DNA of 64,000 nt from Wielerella bovis (GCF_022354465.1 NZ_CP092361.1:992001-1056000), one strand, 5' to 3'; numbered from the stretch's first letter, positions 44,404 to 54,739 are shown. Numbers and translations are program-made. Notes: a model not told the origin generated them from the letters alone.

Positions 44404-45309
44404 ATGAATACTGAATTTACCCCCTTATTTAAACAACTTAATACCATTATTTTAGGAAAAGAATCCGTTCTAAAACAATTAATTACTTGTATTTTAGCGG
44501 GCGGACACGTTTTACTGGAAGACGTACCAGGGGTGGGCAAAACCACATTGGCAAGCAGTTTGGCGGCGGTGCTGGGTTTGCATTATCAGCGCGTGCAATT
44601 TACCAATGATATGCTGCCTGCCGATTTGTTGGGCGTAAACGTGTTTGCGCCGAATGAAGCGGCGTTTAAATTTCACCCCGGTCCTGTGTTCAACCAATTT
44701 GTGTTGGCGGACGAGATTAACCGCGCTTCGCCCAAAGTGCAATCCGCGCTGTTGGAAGCGATGGAAGAAGGGCAAGTGTCGGTGGACGGCAAAACTTATC
44801 GTCTGCCGCAACCATTTTTGGTGGTGGCAACGCAAAATCCATCGGAGCAGCTTGGCACATTCCCCTTGCCCGAAAGTCAGCTTGACCGCTTTATGATGCG
44901 CTTGAGCATGGGTTATCCTGTTGAAGAAGCAGAAAAAATGTTGTACCACATGGGCGACCGCCGCCAATTAGTCCCCAAAATTCAAGCGATTGGCTCTCCC
45001 GAAATTTTGGCGCAATGGCAAGCGCAAGTGCAGCAAGTTACCGTGTCCGAAGCGGTGGCGGCGTATATTTACCGTTTGGTGGCGGCGACGCGCCAAGCGG
45101 GGCGATTTGCGCTGGGTTTGAGTCCACGCGCGGGTTTGGCGGTGGCGAATGCGGCAAAAGCGTGGGCGTTTTTGGACGGACGCGATTTTGTCTTGCCCGA
45201 AGACGTGAAAGCGGTTTGGGTGTCGGTCGGCAACCACCGTTTACAATCTTTACAGCAGCAAAACAGCAGCAAGGTTTTGGCGGAAATTTTGGAACAGGTG
45301 GCGGTGTGA
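44404..45309 (+). CDS. MoxR-family AAA+ ATPase
   Basis: ATP-dependent chaperone-like protein (301 residues). Walker A DVPGVGKTTLASSLA near residue 40, VQFTNDMLPADLLGVN, Walker B VLADEINRASPKVQSALLEAMEE near residue 100, sensor VATQNPSEQLGTFPLPESQLDRF and the C-terminal lid LGLSPRAGLAVANAAKAWA. The ATG at 44404 with AAGGA upstream is preferred over TTG 44386. MoxR genes are usually followed by DUF58 and VWA-domain partners; here an ADP-ribosylglycohydrolase gene follows after 33 bases instead. Confidence 0.92.
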   Translation: MNTEFTPLFKQLNTIILGKESVLKQLITCILAGGHVLLEDVPGVGKTTLASSLAAVLGLHYQRVQFTNDMLPADLLGVNVFAPNEAAFKFHPGPVFNQFVLADEINRASPKVQSALLEAMEEGQVSVDGKTYRLPQPFLVVATQNPSEQLGTFPLPESQLDRFMMRLSMGYPVEEAEKMLYHMGDRRQLVPKIQAIGSPEILAQWQAQVQQVTVSEAVAAYIYRLVAATRQAGRFALGLSPRAGLAVANAAKAWAFLDGRDFVLPEDVKAVWVSVGNHRLQSLQQQNSSKVLAEILEQVAV

Positions 45310-45342
45310 ATTTCAGGCTGCCTGAAATAAAATTAAATCACT

Positions 45343-46242
45343 ATGAAAACAACCCTTTACCAAACCCTACTCGCCACAGCAGTCGGCGATGCCTACGGTT
45401 TACCCTATGAAAATCTCTCGCCGCTCCGCGCAAAAAAATGGTTGCGCCCACGCCGTTACGCGCTGCTGCCGTTTATTCACGGCGGCATGGTTTCGGACGA
45501 CACCGAACACGCTGTTTTGACCGTGCAAGCCTACATCGCCAGCGCAGGCGAACCCAGCGCGTTTCGGCGCAAATTGCGCGGACAATTGCGTGGGTGGCTG
45601 CTCGCTTTGCCCGCGAATTGTGGCATGGCTACGCTCAAAGGCTGCCTGAAAATCTGCTTGGGTTTGCAAAACACAGGCACTTGGTCGGCAGGCAATGGTG
45701 CGGCGATGCGCGCGCTCATTTTGGGTATTTTGTGCAATGATGTCAATCAGTTAGCCGAATTAGTCCACATCAGCACCGCCACCACCCACCGTGACCCGCA
45801 AGCGGAACACGCCGCGTATGCGTTGGCATTGTTGGCGCACGCAGAATATTATTTGTCCAATCAATCAGTTGAACAAAAATGGGCGTGGCTGGGCGAGCGC
45901 GTTCACGCCGATTTGTGGGCGCACATTCACGCCTACCAGCCCGACCCCAAACACGGCATTACGGGTTACGCCTATCACACGGTGGCGGCGGTGTTTCAGG
46001 CGTGGCGACAATTTCGGGATAATCCATTGGCAGGATTGGATTTTTTATGCGAATGCGGTGGCGACACCGACACTTGCGCCCTATTTGCAGGCGTGGTCGG
46101 TGGCAAACACGGCGCAACCCTGTTTGACGAAATGGCGGGCGCATGGTGTGAACCTGTGTTACGCCCTGATTTTTTTGAACAATTAGCCACGCAAGCGGCA
46201 CGCGTTGCCCAAACAAGGCAGCCTGAAAAAACTGTGCGATAG
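45343..46242 (+). CDS. ADP-ribosylglycohydrolase family protein
   Basis: The 299 residues carry the DraG-family magnesium sites: VGDAYGLPYE near residue 13, MVSDDTEHAV near residue 50, and CGGDTDTCALFAGVVGGKHG near residue 237. Family members remove ADP-ribose from proteins, nucleic acids or small molecules. It lies 33 bases after moxR on the same strand and is probably co-transcribed. No ADP-ribosyltransferase gene is nearby. The substrate is unknown. A DUS near the end encodes RQPEK. Confidence 0.85.
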   Translation: MKTTLYQTLLATAVGDAYGLPYENLSPLRAKKWLRPRRYALLPFIHGGMVSDDTEHAVLTVQAYIASAGEPSAFRRKLRGQLRGWLLALPANCGMATLKGCLKICLGLQNTGTWSAGNGAAMRALILGILCNDVNQLAELVHISTATTHRDPQAEHAAYALALLAHAEYYLSNQSVEQKWAWLGERVHADLWAHIHAYQPDPKHGITGYAYHTVAAVFQAWRQFRDNPLAGLDFLCECGGDTDTCALFAGVVGGKHGATLFDEMAGAWCEPVLRPDFFEQLATQAARVAQTRQPEKTVR

Positions 46243-46410
46243 GGCGGCGTACGGACAATATTGCGAAATGCGGTGTTTGTGGTGATTGTGTTGGCACATG
46301 GTTTGCGGCGATTGTTGCCGCCGTATTGATTGGATTGAGTTTATTTTTTCAGGCTGCCTGAAAAAGTATCAGTGAGTGCATCATGAAGTTGTATTAAAAT
46401 GTAAAAATTT

Positions 46411-46451
46411 TAGAGTAGATATTTTAATCTAGAGTAAAAATAGAGTATAAT
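46411..46451 (+). promoter_or_regulatory. Promoter with three TAGAGTA repeats before the nitronate monooxygenase gene
   Basis: TAGAGTA occurs at 46411, 46430 and 46441; the last copy runs into TATAAT (46446-46451), a perfect -10, 31 bases before the ATG. The -35 region is weak (TTTAAT-like), which is usual for activated or repressed promoters. The repeats could be an operator, but no regulator gene is adjacent. Confidence 0.45.
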
Positions 46452-46482
46452 ACCTAGAATATAACATCATTAAGGTTTCATC

Positions 46483-47649
46483 ATGCACATTCCTTTCAAC
46501 ACGCTAACCATTCGCAACAAAGAACTCATTCCCATTGTGCAAGGCGGTATGGGCGTGGGTATTTCTGCGTCCAGTTTATCTAGCGCAGTGGCGCGTGAAA
46601 ACGGCATTGGCACCATTGCCAGCGTGGATTTGCGCCATTTGCACGAAGATTTGTTGGCAGAAAGCAAAATCAACCCCACCGAAGAAAAATACACGCGCCT
46701 GAATTTAATCGCGCTTGACCGCGAAATTCAGGCTGCCAAAGAAAAAAGCGAAGGGCGTGGTATGATTGCCGTAAACGTGATGAAAGCCGTGAAAGACCAC
46801 GCCGCACTCGTGCGCCAAGCCTGTGAATCGGGCGCGGACGCGATTGTGATGGGTGCAGGTTTGCCTTTGGATTTGCCTGAATTGGTGGGCGAACACCGCA
46901 AAAATGTGGCGTTGTTTCCGATTTTGTCGGAATCGCGCGGTATTGGTATTGTATTGAAACGCTGGATGAAAAAAGGCGTGTTGCCCGATGCCATCGTGAT
47001 TGAACACCCAGCCCACGCCGCAGGACATTTGGGCGCGGCGACGGTGGCAGGCGTGAACAATGAAAAATTTGATTTCAAACGTGTTTTAGAAGAAACCTTT
47101 GAATTGTTTAAACAATTGGATTTGGAACGCGAAAAAATCCCCCTGATTTTGGCTGGTGGCATGGCGAATTTCCAAAAAGTTTCAACGGCTTTGCGTGAAT
47201 GGGGCGCGAATGCGGTGCAAGTTGGCACAGCGTTTGCGGTAACCAAAGAAGGTGATGCACACATCAATTTCAAAAACACGCTGGCTGGCGCAGAGCGCGA
47301 GCAAGTGGTGGAATTTATGTCGGTGGCGGGTTTGCCTGCGCGTGGTGTGTCCACACGGTTTTTGTCCAGCTACATCAAGCGCGAAGACAAATTGCAAGCC
47401 AATGCGAAAGCCGACCCGCGCCGTTGCACGCAAGGCATTAATTGTTTGACGACTTGCGGTTTGCGCGATGGTTTGCCCAATGCGGGGCAGTTTTGTATTG
47501 ATTTGAAATTGGCGGAAGCGTTTCGTGGCGAAGTGGATAAGGGTTTGTTTTTCCGTGGTAAAGACCCACTTCCATTTGGTACGGCAATTAAATCAGTGCG
47601 TGAAACAATAGAATATCTATTAACAGGAAAATTGAGTTTAATAAAGTAA
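46483..47649 (+). CDS. Nitronate monooxygenase / 2-nitropropane dioxygenase family protein
   Basis: FMN enzyme of 388 residues oxidising alkyl nitronates such as propionate 3-nitronate. IPIVQGGMGVGISASSLSSAVAREN at the N-terminus, the GADAIVMGAGLPLDLPEL block, IEHPAHAAGHLGA (with the His of this family), PLILAGGMANFQ and GANAVQVGTAF are the standard TIM-barrel/FMN blocks. The C-terminus contains a Cys-rich stretch (RRCTQGINCLTTCGLRDG), seen in the longer subclass. The start has TAAGG nine bases upstream. Confidence 0.88.
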   Translation: MHIPFNTLTIRNKELIPIVQGGMGVGISASSLSSAVARENGIGTIASVDLRHLHEDLLAESKINPTEEKYTRLNLIALDREIQAAKEKSEGRGMIAVNVMKAVKDHAALVRQACESGADAIVMGAGLPLDLPELVGEHRKNVALFPILSESRGIGIVLKRWMKKGVLPDAIVIEHPAHAAGHLGAATVAGVNNEKFDFKRVLEETFELFKQLDLEREKIPLILAGGMANFQKVSTALREWGANAVQVGTAFAVTKEGDAHINFKNTLAGAEREQVVEFMSVAGLPARGVSTRFLSSYIKREDKLQANAKADPRRCTQGINCLTTCGLRDGLPNAGQFCIDLKLAEAFRGEVDKGLFFRGKDPLPFGTAIKSVRETIEYLLTGKLSLIK

Positions 47650-47659
47650 TGCTATCAAG

Positions 47660-47695
47660 ATAAGGCAGCCTGAAAATAGTTTCAGGCTGCCTTAT
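47660..47695. terminator. Inverted DUS terminator
   Basis: ATAAGGCAGCCTGAAAATAG and TTTCAGGCTGCCTTAT form a hairpin 10 bases after the nitronate monooxygenase stop. Confidence 0.8.
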
Positions 47696-47716
47696 TATAG
47701 TTGTTTGAAATTAAAA

Positions 47717-47838
47717 TATAGTGGATTCAATTTATATAGTGAATTCAATTTAAACCAGTATAGCGTTGCCAGCTCTCTATGTACTCGGTGTACACGGCGG
47801 TTGCTGTCGTCTTGTCCTGATTTAGTGAATCCACTATA
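47717..47838. repeat. Correia-like element nested on a left-end fragment
   Basis: A 104-bp element (47735-47838) with TATAGTGAATTCAATTTAAA at the left and GTGAATCCACTATA at the right is preceded immediately by an isolated left end, TATAGTGGATTCAATTTA (47717-47734). The fragment suggests insertion of one copy in another, followed by loss. It lies before the stop of a minus-strand gene. Confidence 0.82.
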
Positions 47839-47855
47839 AAATGCAGCCTGAAAGA

Positions 47856-48284
47856 CTACTTCAAATTTGCAACGCATTGTCTATCACGTTCCACAAATGC
47901 TTGTTCTCCACCCAATAACGCCAACTGCTCTTGTGGCGAGATTTTGGAAAAAGATTGAATTTGCTTTGCTGACAATTTTTGCAATGGCTCGTCCCACATA
48001 CATACACAATATTGTGCAACCAATTTGCCATTGTCATCTTTCAGGCTGAGTTGTGCCAAATCTTGCTGCCATTTTTCCGCAAATGGCACATTTTTGATAC
48101 AACTTTCTACAATCATCGCTTTCGCTTTGGGTTTACTCATACCGCATTGGCTCAATAGGAAAAACAAGGCAAATAACAATGCTATCACACGCAACCAAAT
48201 GATTATCGTACGCCGTTTTTTGCGACTGTGTTCAATTTGTGCTGCATTTTCAGGCTGCATATCTTCTTTTTCTACATCAGCCAT
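47856..48284 (-). CDS. Single-helix membrane protein, function unknown
   Basis: 142 residues: an acidic, then basic N-terminus (KKRRTII), one helix (IIIWLRVIALLFALFFLLSQ, about 27-46), and a soluble part with four Cys (MIVESCIKNVPFAEKW, YCVCMWDEPLQKL, RQCVANLK). The helix is probably an uncleaved signal, with the Cys region in the periplasm. The start overlaps the last 8 bases of hom, so it is translationally coupled to homoserine dehydrogenase, but no functional link is evident. I do not recognise the family. Confidence 0.68.
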   Translation of the reverse strand: MADVEKEDMQPENAAQIEHSRKKRRTIIIWLRVIALLFALFFLLSQCGMSKPKAKAMIVESCIKNVPFAEKWQQDLAQLSLKDDNGKLVAQYCVCMWDEPLQKLSAKQIQSFSKISPQEQLALLGGEQAFVERDRQCVANLK

Positions 48285-49584
48285 TTAGGCTCTCCATGCG
48301 TATCATCGTTACAGGTGCAGTAACCATTGGAATTTGTTCAATCGCCCGAATCGCCTGTTTGATGTTTTTTTCCACCGTATGATGTGTCAAAATCACCATT
48401 TCTGCATGTTGGTCGTCCATAACACTTTTTTGGATTAAGGCTTCAATAGAAATATTTTGTTGCGCCAATAATGTTGCAATATTTCCCAAAACACCAGCTT
48501 GGTCAAGTGCTTGTACACGCAAATAATAACTGCTGGTAATTTCATCAATACTCAAAAAATGCAATTCTTTGACTTGCGAAGGTTGGAATGCCAAATGTGG
48601 AACACGATTATCACTATCTGCACCCATAATACGACAAATATCAATAATATCTGCCACTACGGCACTCGCGGTTGGCAGTGAACCTGCGCCTGCACCATAA
48701 TACAAAGTTTCGCCCACCATATCCGCATTCACACGCACTGCATTCATAACGCCATTAACATTTGCTAACAAACGACTTTCAGGCAGCAATGTTGGATGCA
48801 CGCGTAATTCAATGCCTTTTTCAGTACGGCGTGTAATGCCCAATAATTTGATACGATAACCCAATTCTTCCGCATATTTAATATCACGGCTTTCCAATTT
48901 ACTAATGCCTTCCAAATAACAAGCATCAAAATTAACAGGCGTACCAAATGCCAAAGCTGACATAATCGTAATTTTATGCCCTGCATCATGTCCTTCAATA
49001 TCAAAAGTCGGGTCAGCTTCTGCATAACCCAAATCCTGTGCTTGTTTCAGTACATCAGCAAATGTTGCTCCTTTTTCACGCATCTCGGTCAAGATAAAGT
49101 TGCTGGTACCATTAATAATGCCTGCGATAGATTGAATTTGGTTTGCCGCCAAACCCTCGCGCAAAGTTTTGATGATGGGAATCCCGCCTGCTACCGCTGC
49201 TTCAAAATATACCATGACATTTTTTTGTTCTGCTAACGCAAAAATCTCATTACCATATTCTGCTAATAATTTTTTATTGGCAGTTACAACATGCTTGCCA
49301 TTTCCAATCGCTTGCAATACAGCATCTTTGGCAACACTTGTCCCACCGTATAATTCCACCACAATATCCACATCATCACGATTAACCAAATCAGTAGGTT
49401 CCGTAACCACCACAGCTTGTGGACACAGTTGTTTCACACGAACAGCATTTCGGGTACACACCGCCGATATGCGTACTTCGCGTCCCAAGCGTCGCTTTAT
49501 TTCCTCCGCATTGTCTTGTAACACTTTGGCAGTACCACCACCAACCGTTCCCAAACCTAAAATCCCAATATTCACAGCTTTCAT
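48277..49584 (-). CDS. hom: Homoserine dehydrogenase
   Basis: NAD(P)-dependent reduction of aspartate semialdehyde, leading to Thr and Met. The 435 residues comprise a Rossmann domain (NIGILGLGTVGGGTAKVLQDN), ELYGGTSVAKDAV, VTANKKLLAEYG, the catalytic GTSNFILTEM and YAEADPTFDIEGHDAGHKITIMSALAFG, and a C-terminal ACT regulatory domain (SYYLRVQALDQAGVLGNIATLL, about 350-435), implying feedback by threonine. The downstream small membrane protein gene overlaps its end by 8 bases. Confidence 0.96.
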   Translation of the reverse strand: MKAVNIGILGLGTVGGGTAKVLQDNAEEIKRRLGREVRISAVCTRNAVRVKQLCPQAVVVTEPTDLVNRDDVDIVVELYGGTSVAKDAVLQAIGNGKHVVTANKKLLAEYGNEIFALAEQKNVMVYFEAAVAGGIPIIKTLREGLAANQIQSIAGIINGTSNFILTEMREKGATFADVLKQAQDLGYAEADPTFDIEGHDAGHKITIMSALAFGTPVNFDACYLEGISKLESRDIKYAEELGYRIKLLGITRRTEKGIELRVHPTLLPESRLLANVNGVMNAVRVNADMVGETLYYGAGAGSLPTASAVVADIIDICRIMGADSDNRVPHLAFQPSQVKELHFLSIDEITSSYYLRVQALDQAGVLGNIATLLAQQNISIEALIQKSVMDDQHAEMVILTHHTVEKNIKQAIRAIEQIPMVTAPVTMIRMESLNG

Positions 49585-49831
49585 TTTGTCTTCCTATTTA
49601 AAATAAACACTTGCTCAATTTCAGCTAAATGCTAACCGATTTTGCCATATTCTGCACGAAATTTTGTATTTTCAGGCTGCATTTATGATACAAGGCAGCC
49701 TGAAAATAAAGTTTTTAACATAACATTGTCATCATCTTGTAAAACTGCCATAATCGAACTACAGCCCCTAGGGCACTATGACATCTTTAACATTTCTTTG
49801 ACCCAAATATTTTAACCAAAGGAAAATTTGA

Positions 49832-51826
49832 ATGACTATTGCAAAATCACTTTCCCAAACTGCCAACGCAATCCGTTTCTTGTCTATGGACATGGTTCAA
49901 CAAGCCAATTCGGGACACCCCGGTGCGCCCATGGGCATGGCAGACATGGCAGACGTATTGTGGCGCGAATTTCTGCAACACAATCCCCAAAATCCCCAAT
50001 TTTTCAACCGCGACCGCTTTGTTTTGTCCAACGGTCATGCGTCCGCTTTGTTGTACAGCGTGTTGCATTTGAGCGGCTACGATTTGTCGCTGGACGATTT
50101 GAAAAATTTCCGCCAACTGCACAGCAAAACCGCAGGACACCCCGAATACGGCTACGCGGCTGGCGTGGAAACCACCACAGGCCCACTCGGTCAAGGCATT
50201 GCCAACGCGGTCGGCATGGCTTTGGCGGAACAATTATTGGCAAAAGAATTCAACCAAGATGGCTTGGACATCGTCAATCATCACACCTACGTTTTCTTGG
50301 GCGATGGCTGCCTGATGGAAGGCGTTTCCCACGAAGCCGCATCTTTGGCGGGGACTTTGGGCTTGGGCAAACTCGTTGTTTTGTATGATGATAACAATAT
50401 TTCCATTGACGGCAAAGTGGACGGCTGGTTCACAGAAAACATTCCGCAACGCTTTGAAAGCTACGGCTGGCACGTTGTGGCAAATGTGGACGGACACAAT
50501 CCCGATGAAATCCGCGCTGCCATTCAGGCTGCCAAAAATGAAACGGCAAAACCGTCCATTATTTGCTGCAAAACCTTAATCGGCAAAGGCGCAGCCAACA
50601 AAGAAGGCAGCCACAAAACACACGGCGCACCGTTGGGCGCAGACGAAATTGCCGCCACACGCGCCCATTTGAACTGGAATTTCGCCCCATTTGAAGTACC
50701 GCAAGACGTGTACGCGCAATGGAACGCTGCCGAAAAAGGCGCGAAAATTGAAGCCGAATGGAACGCATTATTCCAACAATATGCACAAAAATTCCCCGAA
50801 AAAGCGGCTGAATTCACACGCAGAATGTCTGGCACGCTGCCTGAAAACTTGGACGCACACGTTCAGGCTGCCTTAAAAGAAATTTGCGAAAAAGCGGAAA
50901 AAATCGCCACGCGCAAAGCCAGTCAAAACAGCATTGAAGTTTTGGCGCAAGTGTTGCCTGAATTGGTGGGCGGTTCGGCAGACTTAACCCCTTCAAATTT
51001 AACGGATTGGTCAAACAGCGTTTCCGTGAAACCGCGTCAGGGCGGCAATTATTTGCATTATGGCGTGCGCGAATTTGGCATGGCGGCAATCATGAACGGC
51101 ATGGCGTTGCACGGTGGCGTGAAGCCGTTTGGCGCGACTTTCCTGATGTTCAGCGAATATGCGCGTAATGCTTTGCGTATGGCGGCTTTGATGAAAATCA
51201 ACCCGATTTTCGTGTTCACGCACGATTCCATTGGTTTGGGCGAAGACGGCCCGACACACCAGCCTGTTGAACAAACCGCGACTTTGCGCCTGATTCCGAA
51301 TATGGCGGTTTGGCGTCCGTGCGACACGGCGGAAAGTTTGGTGGCGTGGTCGCACGCGGCAAAAGCGAAAGACCACCCAAGCTGTTTGATTTTCAGCCGT
51401 CAAAATTTGCCGTTTATTCAACGTGATGAGCAGACTTTGGCGAACATTCAACGTGGCGGCTATGTGATTTCAGGCAGCCTGAACGCGCAAGCGGTGCTGA
51501 TTGCGACTGGTTCGGAAGTGGAATTGGCATTGAACGCGCAAAAAGCATTGGCGGAACAAGGCATTGCCGTGAACGTGGTTTCCATGCCGTCCACCAATGT
51601 GTTTGACAAACAGGATTTGGCGTACCGTCAATCCGTGTTGCCAGCGAATTTGCCGAAAGTGGCGGTGGAAGCGGGCGTTACCGATGGTTGGTACAAATAC
51701 GTTGGTTTGAATGGCAAAGTGGTCGGTTTAGACCGTTTTGGCGAATCCGCGCCAGCCGAGTTGCTGTTTAAAGAGTTTGGCTTTACTGTGGAAAATGTGG
51801 TTGAAGCCGTGAAATCTGTTTTGTAA
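49832..51826 (+). CDS. tkt: Transketolase
   Basis: Thiamine diphosphate enzyme of the pentose phosphate pathway (664 residues). [66 protein letters not shown], the ThDP motif [32 protein letters not shown] (about 155-187), and the C-terminal [27 protein letters not shown] are clear. It has AAGGAAAA seven bases before the ATG. Several DUS copies occur in frame. Confidence 0.97.
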   Translation: MTIAKSLSQTANAIRFLSMDMVQQANSGHPGAPMGMADMADVLWREFLQHNPQNPQFFNRDRFVLSNGHASALLYSVLHLSGYDLSLDDLKNFRQLHSKTAGHPEYGYAAGVETTTGPLGQGIANAVGMALAEQLLAKEFNQDGLDIVNHHTYVFLGDGCLMEGVSHEAASLAGTLGLGKLVVLYDDNNISIDGKVDGWFTENIPQRFESYGWHVVANVDGHNPDEIRAAIQAAKNETAKPSIICCKTLIGKGAANKEGSHKTHGAPLGADEIAATRAHLNWNFAPFEVPQDVYAQWNAAEKGAKIEAEWNALFQQYAQKFPEKAAEFTRRMSGTLPENLDAHVQAALKEICEKAEKIATRKASQNSIEVLAQVLPELVGGSADLTPSNLTDWSNSVSVKPRQGGNYLHYGVREFGMAAIMNGMALHGGVKPFGATFLMFSEYARNALRMAALMKINPIFVFTHDSIGLGEDGPTHQPVEQTATLRLIPNMAVWRPCDTAESLVAWSHAAKAKDHPSCLIFSRQNLPFIQRDEQTLANIQRGGYVISGSLNAQAVLIATGSEVELALNAQKALAEQGIAVNVVSMPSTNVFDKQDLAYRQSVLPANLPKVAVEAGVTDGWYKYVGLNGKVVGLDRFGESAPAELLFKEFGFTVENVVEAVKSVL

Positions 51827-51839
51827 TAAACATCATATA

Positions 51840-51875
51840 AAATGCAGCCTGAAAAATCTTTTCAGGCTGCATTTA
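51840..51875. terminator. Bidirectional inverted DUS terminator (tkt / permease)
   Basis: AAATGCAGCCTGAAAAATC and TTTTCAGGCTGCATTTATTTT pair between two convergent genes. Both arms carry the same one-base DUS change (TGCAGCCTGAA). Confidence 0.82.
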
Positions 51876-51877
51876 TT

Positions 51878-53254
51878 TTATTCTTTTCTAAATTTAATCA
51901 AATAGATAATTCCCAAAGTAGCAAACCAAATTGGCGAGAAGAGCATGCCGTTCAAGGTATTCTCGTCAAGTGAGAACAGATACAAGGCAAATGCTAAAAA
52001 TGCCAAACATGTCCACGCCATGACCACGCCTCCAGGCATTTTGTAGATGGATTTGGCGTGTAATTCGGGACGTATTTTGCGATATTTGATGTATGCCAGC
52101 AAAATCATGCTCCACACGAAAATAAACCCAATATTGGCAATGGTGGTTACAATCGTAAACACATTCATCACATCGCCTTCTAAATACGTCAAAATCATGC
52201 CAATAAACAAGAATGAACATGAAAATAATAAAGCAGGCGATGGCACACCATTAATGTTTAATTTACCGAAAATTTTAGGAGCGGCTTCATTTTGTGCCAA
52301 ACCATACAGCATTCGCCCTGTGGAAAACATACCACCATTGGCTGATGATAATGCGGAAGTGAGAACCACCAAGTTAATCAAGCTGGCTGCGATTGGAATC
52401 CCAATCAGGGTAAACATATTAACAAACGGGCTTACTTTGGGATTGACCATGTCCCAAGGCGTTACCGTCATAATCACGGTTAATGCCAATACATAAAAAA
52501 TGATAATACGAATAGGAATACTATTAATGGCGCGTGGTAGATTTTCGTATGGGTCTTTGGTTTCTGCTGCGGCAGTCCCGACCAACTCAATACCTAAAAA
52601 GGCAAAAAGTGCAATTTGAAATGCAGAAAAGAAACCATTGATACCATTTGGAAAAATACCGCCTTCTCGTGCCCATAAATGGGTTAGAGAGGCTTTTTCA
52701 CCTGAAGTTGGATTCTCAAATCCTGTTACTACCAAGTAAAAACCTATGCACACCAGCGATAAAATGGCAATCACTTTAATCAGCGCAAACCAAAATTCCA
52801 TTTCCCCGAATAATTTAACCGTGAGCATATTCAATGTGGTCATAACGATGATGCAGAATAATCCAGGCAACCAAAGGGGAATGTTGGGAAACCAGTATTG
52901 GAAGTAACCTGTAATGGCGATGATGTCTGCCATGCCGATGACAACCCAGCAGAACCAATATGTCCAGCCAACAAAGAAACCTGCGCCATGCCCCAAAATA
53001 TCGTGTGTGAAGTCGGTAAAGGATTTGTATTCCAGATTGGATAACAACAATTCCCCCATCGCTCGCATCACGAAAAATAAGAAAAATCCAATGATAATGT
53101 ATGTCAGTAAAACAGAAGGTCCTGCTAAACTGATGGTTTTACCTGAACCTAAAAATAAACCTGTACCGATTGCACCGCCAATAGCGATAAGTTGTAAATG
53201 TCTGTTTTTAAGGTTACGTTGCAAACCTTCTGATGAATGTTGGTTCGTGTCCAT
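51878..53254 (-). CDS. cycA: Amino-acid permease of the CycA/AAP family
   Basis: Inner-membrane APC-superfamily carrier with 12 helices (458 residues). NRHLQLIAIGGAIGTGLFLGSGKTISLAGPS near residue 17 is the signature of the AAP branch, followed by FVMRAMGELLLSNLEYKSFTDF and FSAFQIALFAFLGIELVGTAAAETKDP. It is closest by eye to D-Ala/D-Ser/Gly transporters (CycA), but the substrate could be another neutral amino acid. ATG 53254 with AAAGG upstream is preferred over 53293. Confidence 0.85.
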   Translation of the reverse strand: MDTNQHSSEGLQRNLKNRHLQLIAIGGAIGTGLFLGSGKTISLAGPSVLLTYIIIGFFLFFVMRAMGELLLSNLEYKSFTDFTHDILGHGAGFFVGWTYWFCWVVIGMADIIAITGYFQYWFPNIPLWLPGLFCIIVMTTLNMLTVKLFGEMEFWFALIKVIAILSLVCIGFYLVVTGFENPTSGEKASLTHLWAREGGIFPNGINGFFSAFQIALFAFLGIELVGTAAAETKDPYENLPRAINSIPIRIIIFYVLALTVIMTVTPWDMVNPKVSPFVNMFTLIGIPIAASLINLVVLTSALSSANGGMFSTGRMLYGLAQNEAAPKIFGKLNINGVPSPALLFSCSFLFIGMILTYLEGDVMNVFTIVTTIANIGFIFVWSMILLAYIKYRKIRPELHAKSIYKMPGGVVMAWTCLAFLAFALYLFSLDENTLNGMLFSPIWFATLGIIYLIKFRKE

Positions 53255-53554
53255 AAGGAAACCTTTTTCTTGTATTTGAGAACCTATGTTCATAATCTAA
53301 AAATAATTTGCTGATTGTATAGGCATAACTTATCAATATAAATAAGCCAAACTACCAATCCATGAACACAAGTGTGGGTTGAGATAAAAATTTTAATGAC
53401 TAGCCATTGTAGTCATGTGTTTACAATATAACTGATGTTTTTTGCAATGACAATATTTGCTTAACTTTTCAAATAAAATATTTTTCAGGCTGCCTTTTAT
53501 AATCATTTAAATAAAATAAGGCAAAGCGACAGCGACTCACTATATACAAATAAG

Positions 53555-53684
53555 TATAGTTGTTTGAAATTAACACATATAGCACTATTAGCTCCCTTAA
53601 TGTTAGGTGTACACGACAGTCGCTGTCGCCTTGTCCGAGTTAAGAAGCTGACAATGCTGTATTATTTTTATTTACACGACTATA
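53555..53684. repeat. Degenerate Correia-like elements, partly duplicated
   Basis: TATAGTTGTTTGAAATTAAC at the left and TTTACACGACTATA at the right enclose AGTCGCTGTCGCCTTGTCC plus an extra piece. Another fragment (GCAAAGCGACAGCGACTCAC, 53521 on) precedes it. At about 130 bp it looks like two copies merged or repeatedly rearranged. The region 53294-53782 contains no gene apart from these and two DUS. Confidence 0.65.
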
Positions 53685-53782
53685 TGACTATATTAATATG
53701 GAAAGGCAGCCTGAAAAATATTAAAACCCATATCCACAACTTTAAAATTTTGTGAATACAGGTTCTAAAATCAAGCAACCTC

Positions 53783-54739
53783 TTATCCAATTTCACCACA
53801 ATCTGCTTTGGGTTTACTAGCTAAAATATTAATGATTTTTCGTTCAGGCTTGTTTTCAGGCTGCCTGATGTCATCATCGTCCAATTCAGGCGTGTAAGAG
53901 ACCGTTTCGCCATCAAACGCCAAATCGCCACCATGTTTCAAATTTTGCCCGTGCTGCAATCCAGCAAAATCAAATAATTCAATGTCCGCCAAATGCGATG
54001 GCACAACATTTTGCAAAGCTGAAAACATACTCTCAATCCGACCTGGGAAACGCTTGTCCCAATCATTCAGCATTTCCTTAATCACTTGACGTTGCAAATT
54101 TGGCTGCGAGCCACACAAATTACATGGAATAATTGGAAACTGTTTCAATTCAGCGTATTTAATCAAATCTTTTTCTTTCACATACGCCAAAGGGCGAATA
54201 ACAATATGCTCACCATTATCGGAAACCAGTTTCGGTGGCATGGCTTTTAATTTGCCACCGTAAAACATATTTAAAAACAAAGTTCCCAAAATATCATCAC
54301 GATGATGACCCAGCGCGATTTTGGTGCAGCCTAATTCTTTCGCCGTACGATACAAAATGCCGCGTCGCAAACGGCTACACAGAGAGCAAGTGGTTTTACC
54401 TTCTTCCAAGACACGTTTGACAGTGGAATAGGTGTCTTCTTCTACAATTTTGTATGGCACGCCGATGCTGTCCAAATATTCAGGCAACACGTGTTCGGGA
54501 AACCCTGGTTGTTTTTGGTCAAGATTGACCGCCACCAATTCAAATTCAATCGGTGCAGAGGCTTGTAATTGGCGCAAAATATCCAGTAAAGCATAGCTGT
54601 CTTTGCCGCCCGACAGACAAACCATGATTTTGTCGCCATCTTCAATCATATTAAAATCATTAATTGCATCACCGACTGCGTGGCGCAAACGTTTGTTTAG
54701 TTTATTGTTTTCTAATTCTGTTTTGGATTTTTTGGACAT
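53783..54739 (-). CDS. ttcA: tRNA 2-thiocytidine biosynthesis protein TtcA
   Basis: Fe-S and ATP-dependent thiolation of cytidine 32 in tRNA. The PP-loop [19 protein letters not shown] near residue 40, the [12 protein letters not shown] pair near residue 115 and the CNLCGSQPN pair near residue 206 (CXXC motifs for the cluster), and the [14 protein letters not shown] segment, are diagnostic. The 318 residues include a C-terminal tail with a DUS ([10 protein letters not shown]). The start is [18 protein letters not shown]. Confidence 0.95.
   Translation of the reverse strand: MSKKSKTELENNKLNKRLRHAVGDAINDFNMIEDGDKIMVCLSGGKDSYALLDILRQLQASAPIEFELVAVNLDQKQPGFPEHVLPEYLDSIGVPYKIVEEDTYSTVKRVLEEGKTTCSLCSRLRRGILYRTAKELGCTKIALGHHRDDILGTLFLNMFYGGKLKAMPPKLVSDNGEHIVIRPLAYVKEKDLIKYAELKQFPIIPCNLCGSQPNLQRQVIKEMLNDWDKRFPGRIESMFSALQNVVPSHLADIELFDFAGLQHGQNLKHGGDLAFDGETVSYTPELDDDDIRQPENKPERKIINILASKPKADCGEIG

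Noticed and set aside
46243-46360. Short frame ending in LAHGLRRLLPPY after the glycohydrolase gene
   Set aside because: Only about 23 codons, with no start site or recognised motif; possibly a gene relic, but not supportable.
49742-49800. Regulatory palindrome around ACAGCCCCTAGGGCACT upstream of tkt
   Set aside because: The complementarity is short (CCCTAGGG) and there is no second site, so it was not reported as an operator.
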